Of a stretch of DNA of 64,000 nt, positions 61,046-64,000 are shown in pieces. Positions within the stretch are counted from its first letter, which is position 1. Every line of letters starts with the position of its first letter. The stretch is from NCBI RefSeq assembly GCF_024054195.1, contig NZ_JAMXLB010000001.1, positions 911,069 through 975,068 of the forward strand, read 5' to 3'. This DNA is from Flavobacterium sp. NRK F7. Its GTDB lineage: Bacteria; Bacteroidota; Bacteroidia; Flavobacteriales; Flavobacteriaceae. The notes beneath the pieces were generated by a model. The model saw only the letters and a list, made by a program, of their open reading frames with translations, searched no databases and was not told the DNA's origin. A program made the translations under genes and the position numbers.

Positions 61046-63457
61046 TTATTCGTTTTCAGTTTCAATTTCTTCTTTATCTTCTGCTAAAATATCTATTGTA
61101 GGCTCTGTAAATTCTTGTTCGTTTGCAATAGAACGCTCTAAGGAAAGTAATAAAGCGGGTAAAAAAATTAAGTTGGATAACATGGCAAATAGTAAAGTGG
61201 TGGCTACCAATCCTCCTAAAGCAATAGTACCTCCAAAACTAGATAAAGTAAATACCGAAAATCCAAAGAAAAGTACTACAGAAGTATATAACATGCTTAC
61301 ACCAGCATCTTTTACTGTGTTGTAAACTGATTTTTTGATTCTCCAATTATTTGCAATCAACTCTTGACGGTATTTTGCCAAAAAGTGAATCGTGTCATCA
61401 ACTGAAATACCAAAAGCAATACTAAATACCAAAATCGTCGAAGGTTTAATAGGAACTCCTAAAAAGCCCATCAATCCAGCAGTAATAATTAATGGAAGAA
61501 TATTTGGTAATAAAGAGATGATAATCATTTTGAAAGATCGGAACAAATAAGCCATCAATAAAGAAATCAAGAAGATGGCAAATAGTAAAGAAATGACTAA
61601 GTTGTGCACTAAATAATGTGTTCCTTTTTCAAAAATATAAGCTTTACCCGTAATGGCAACATCATATCTTTCTTTTGGGAAAAGTTTGTCAATTTTTTGA
61701 GCTAATCGCTCTTCCGTATGTTTCATTTTATCGGTGCCAATGTCTCTCATGAACGTCGTAATTCTCACAAATTGACCCGTACTATCAATATAACTTTTTA
61801 AAAGATTTTCTTTGCCTTTTCCTGTGGAGTTTTTGATGTAAGATAAAATGAATGCTTCTTCTTGTTTCGTAGGAAGTTCATAGTATTCTGGATTCCCGTT
61901 ATAATAAGTTTGTTTGGCATATTTTAACAAGTTCACCAATGACACTGGTTTAGAAAGTTCTGGAATTTCTTCAATCGTTTCTTGAAGCTCGTTAATTCTT
62001 TTTAAAGTAGCTGATTTTAAAGCGCCTTTAGGGCGTTTGGTATCAATCATGATTTCTAAAGGCATTACACCATCAAACTCTTTTTCGTAGAAGCGAATAT
62101 CTTCAAAAAAATCTGTATTTTTAGGCATATCTTCAATAACACTTCCTGAGATACGCATTTGCGTAATTCCAATGATTCCAAAGACTAATAAGCCAATCGC
62201 TACGGAATAAATAGCAATCGTTTTTTTCTTAATAGTAACTAAAATCCAATCAATAAAAAACTGGATATAATTCTTCTCTAAATGGGCTAAATGCTTGTCC
62301 TTTGGTAAAGGCATGTAGCTGTAAAGAATTGGTATAATTATTAAACTTAAAAAGAATAAAAAGATAATATTCAAGGAAGCTATAATTCCAAACTCTTTTA
62401 ATAAATCACTATCGGTTATGATGAAAGTAGCAAATCCAGCAGCAGTAGTTAAATTGGTCATTAATGTGGCATTACCTACTCTTGAAATGACACGTTGTAA
62501 AGATTTAGCCTTATTTCCATGTTTTTTAATTTCTTGTTGGTACTTATTAATCAAGAAAATACAGTTGGGTATACCAATAACAATAATTAACGGTGGAATA
62601 ATTGCAGTTAAAACGGTAATTTCATAATTCAATAAACCAATGGTTCCAAAAGACCACATTACGGCTATAATTACAATAATCATAGAAATAAAAGTGGCGC
62701 GAAAACTTCGGAAAAAGAAAAAGAAAAGTAACGAAGTAATTCCTAAAGCAGCACCTACAAATAGACCAATTTCTCCTAATATACTTTGAGAATTTAAAGT
62801 TCTAATGTAAGGCATTCCTGAAATTTTCAAATCAATTCCGGTTGCTTTTTCAAAAGCTTCTACTCTTTTCTCATTAAGATACTTGTCAACAAATTCTTTT
62901 CGCTTAGAGGTGTTTACAATATCTTTATTGATGTAAATGGCAAATCGAACTGCTCCAGATTCTTTGTTGAATAACATGCTTTCATAAAAAGGCAAATTGT
63001 TAAACAGTTCCTCTTTTTTTTCTTTTAAATACGCATCAGAAAACTGGTTGTTATTCACAAAAGGAACTAAATTGAATTTTTGATTTAAAGTATCTTTTTT
63101 TAAGACTTTAAGATCACTTATAGATAATGTTAAATCAACAGCTTTGTCCTTTTTAATTTCATTGATAAATTCTTCCCAAAGGCGAACGTTTTTCTCTGTA
63201 AAAAAAGCATCATCTTTAAAACCTATTACAATAAGATTCCCTTCTTCACCAAACTTTTCTAAGAAAAGATTATATTGAATGGAAATATCATTATCCTTTG
63301 GAAGTATGTTTGCTTCAGTATAGGTCATTCGGATTTTTTGCCATTGGAAAGCCATGAACAAGGTAAAAAGCACCAGAGCCACTAAAAGACCTATTCTGTT
63401 GCGTAATATCTTGCTAGCAATAAAATCCCAAAAACTGGTCGTTAGCCATTTAATCAT
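61046..63457 (-). CDS. MMPL/RND-family transporter (HAE3-like)
   Basis: An 803-residue exporter of the MMPL/HAE3 branch of RND pumps, which move lipids or hopanoids. Two repeats each have one helix, a periplasmic loop and five helices. The TM4-type site reads VIGIPNCIFLINKYQQ in the first half and FGISVDDTIHFLAKYRQ in the second; only the second has the Asp pair that carries protons. An acidic tail (EPTIDILAEDKEEIETENE) ends the protein. No adaptor or TolC gene is adjacent, as expected for this branch. A TACCTTTG box (63484-63477, minus strand) lies 20 bases upstream. A DUF5686-like outer-membrane gene is next upstream. Confidence 0.92.
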   Translation of the reverse strand: MIKWLTTSFWDFIASKILRNRIGLLVALVLFTLFMAFQWQKIRMTYTEANILPKDNDISIQYNLFLEKFGEEGNLIVIGFKDDAFFTEKNVRLWEEFINEIKKDKAVDLTLSISDLKVLKKDTLNQKFNLVPFVNNNQFSDAYLKEKKEELFNNLPFYESMLFNKESGAVRFAIYINKDIVNTSKRKEFVDKYLNEKRVEAFEKATGIDLKISGMPYIRTLNSQSILGEIGLFVGAALGITSLLFFFFFRSFRATFISMIIVIIAVMWSFGTIGLLNYEITVLTAIIPPLIIVIGIPNCIFLINKYQQEIKKHGNKAKSLQRVISRVGNATLMTNLTTAAGFATFIITDSDLLKEFGIIASLNIIFLFFLSLIIIPILYSYMPLPKDKHLAHLEKNYIQFFIDWILVTIKKKTIAIYSVAIGLLVFGIIGITQMRISGSVIEDMPKNTDFFEDIRFYEKEFDGVMPLEIMIDTKRPKGALKSATLKRINELQETIEEIPELSKPVSLVNLLKYAKQTYYNGNPEYYELPTKQEEAFILSYIKNSTGKGKENLLKSYIDSTGQFVRITTFMRDIGTDKMKHTEERLAQKIDKLFPKERYDVAITGKAYIFEKGTHYLVHNLVISLLFAIFLISLLMAYLFRSFKMIIISLLPNILPLIITAGLMGFLGVPIKPSTILVFSIAFGISVDDTIHFLAKYRQELIANNWRIKKSVYNTVKDAGVSMLYTSVVLFFGFSVFTLSSFGGTIALGGLVATTLLFAMLSNLIFLPALLLSLERSIANEQEFTEPTIDILAEDKEEIETENE

Positions 63458-63476
63458 CGTCTCAAAAATTAGAGCG

Positions 63477-63484
63477 CAAAGGTA
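63477..63484 (-). promoter_or_regulatory. -7 box of the MMPL transporter gene
   Basis: TACCTTTG on the minus strand, an exact TAnnTTTG match 19 bases before the ATG at 63457. A TTGTTACC lies further upstream (minus strand), but too far for a -33 element. Confidence 0.6.
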
Positions 63485-63534
63485 ATGATTCTTACTTAAT
63501 TAGTTAGGTAACAACCAAAAGATTTAAGGAAATT

Positions 63535-64000
63535 TTAAAATCCTAAATCGATAAAGTAGGAAATTTTAATAGCGATATTATCTTCAATTGTAGGCAATTG
63601 ATTTGGACCATATCGAAAGAATGCAGTGACACCTAAACCTCTAAATAATTTATTGCATTCAACGCCACTTTCAAAAAAACCTTTTTCTAAAGATTTAAAA
63701 GGCAAACCCATATGCGTATTTTCTTTATTTATTTGTCCCCAAGCATAACGAGTTACAAAAGAAAATTCGGGGTTAATACGATATGCTAAACGAACTCTAT
63801 TAAAAGTGTGTTTTAATTGTAAGGAAACGTATTTATCAGAGAAAAATTCATTAAAATACATGGTTTCAAAACTGTTTTTACCAGCAAATGTTATTCTTTG
63901 TAGTAAAGCATCTCTATTTAAATTATTTGGCTGTAAACTGTATAAATGTGTTAAAGGAACGTCTCCAAATGCAATTCCTGTTTGTAATAAAACCGAGCTA
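63535..64000 (-). CDS. DUF5686-like outer-membrane protein (partial, N-terminus outside the window)
   Basis: The frame is open through the right edge of the window, so only the last ~155 residues are seen. They form C-terminal barrel strands: the visible part includes GDVPLTHLYSLQPNNLNRDAL, then FAGKNSFETMYFNEFFSDKYV, LKHTFNRVRLAYRINPEFSF and the last strand NIAIKISYFIDLGF. This matches the C-terminus of the DUF5686/carboxypeptidase-like outer-membrane family of Bacteroidetes. The ATG at 63861 is an internal Met, not the start. Family assignment is from memory of these motifs and should be treated as likely, not certain. Confidence 0.78.
   Translation of the reverse strand, partial: SSVLLQTGIAFGDVPLTHLYSLQPNNLNRDALLQRITFAGKNSFETMYFNEFFSDKYVSLQLKHTFNRVRLAYRINPEFSFVTRYAWGQINKENTHMGLPFKSLEKGFFESGVECNKLFRGLGVTAFFRYGPNQLPTIEDNIAIKISYFIDLGF

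Noticed and set aside
1..64000. CRISPR arrays, insertion sequences, phage genes, rRNA operons
   Set aside because: No regularly spaced repeats, transposase or phage structural motifs, or rRNA sequence were found anywhere in the window.

Overview
The window is a stretch of chromosome from a member of the Flavobacteriia, most likely Flavobacterium or a close relative. The support is low GC; genes ending in type IX secretion (T9SS) C-terminal sorting domains; a gliding-motility lipoprotein (GldH); Bacteroidetes-only families (DUF5687, HU-CCDC81/SPOR, DUF5686-like); and repeated matches to the Bacteroidetes promoter (-7 box TAnnTTTG, with TTG/TTTG about 18-23 bases upstream). It reads as ordinary core chromosome: I see no insertion sequence, phage, CRISPR array or rRNA operon. 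The only RNA gene found is tRNA-Ser(GGA). No gene-free stretch exceeds 300 bases.

Layout. 1-8.1 kb: recA (cut by the window edge), divergent trhO, then ricT-gldH-PBP1A and the two subunits of a 3-oxoacid CoA-transferase. 8.2-20 kb: an rRNA methyltransferase, two large T9SS-secreted proteases (M4 and S8), class I fumarase, and a serine hydrolase behind a SpmA/SpmB-like membrane protein. 20-30 kb: PolB-type exonuclease, a second serine hydrolase, ogt, a DUF1573 protein divergent from a histidine kinase/response regulator pair, an HU-CCDC81/SPOR protein, a thioesterase, an ABC transporter (ATPase plus DUF5687 permease) and a PaaE-like reductase. 30-37 kb: a tetR-tolC-adaptor-RND efflux operon with a clear palindromic operator. 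37-43.3 kb: polyprenyl synthase, a small conserved protein, an outer-membrane barrel, and sucA-sucB.

43.3-50.9 kb is the most unusual part. Leftward it encodes a lipoprotein, a PKD/outer-membrane barrel protein, a TPR-CHAT protease and a retropepsin-like protease, the last three with overlapping ends. Divergently it encodes an ECF-type sigma factor and a membrane TPR protein that looks like its anti-sigma partner. I suggest an envelope-sensing, protease-based regulatory module, which is an inference.

51-64 kb: TatD hydrolase, acyltransferase and asparaginase; tRNA-Ser; an exbB-(membrane protein)-exbD-exbD energiser operon; a PorT-like barrel; a PAP2-like membrane protein; rpoN, asnS, an MMPL/RND transporter, and the end of a DUF5686-like outer-membrane protein cut by the window edge.

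Several start codons need correction relative to the longest open frames. In three genes (trhO, the PaaE-like reductase, tatD) the longest frame begins at a TTG inside or just before the -7 promoter box. Rho-independent terminators are common and many sit between convergent genes.
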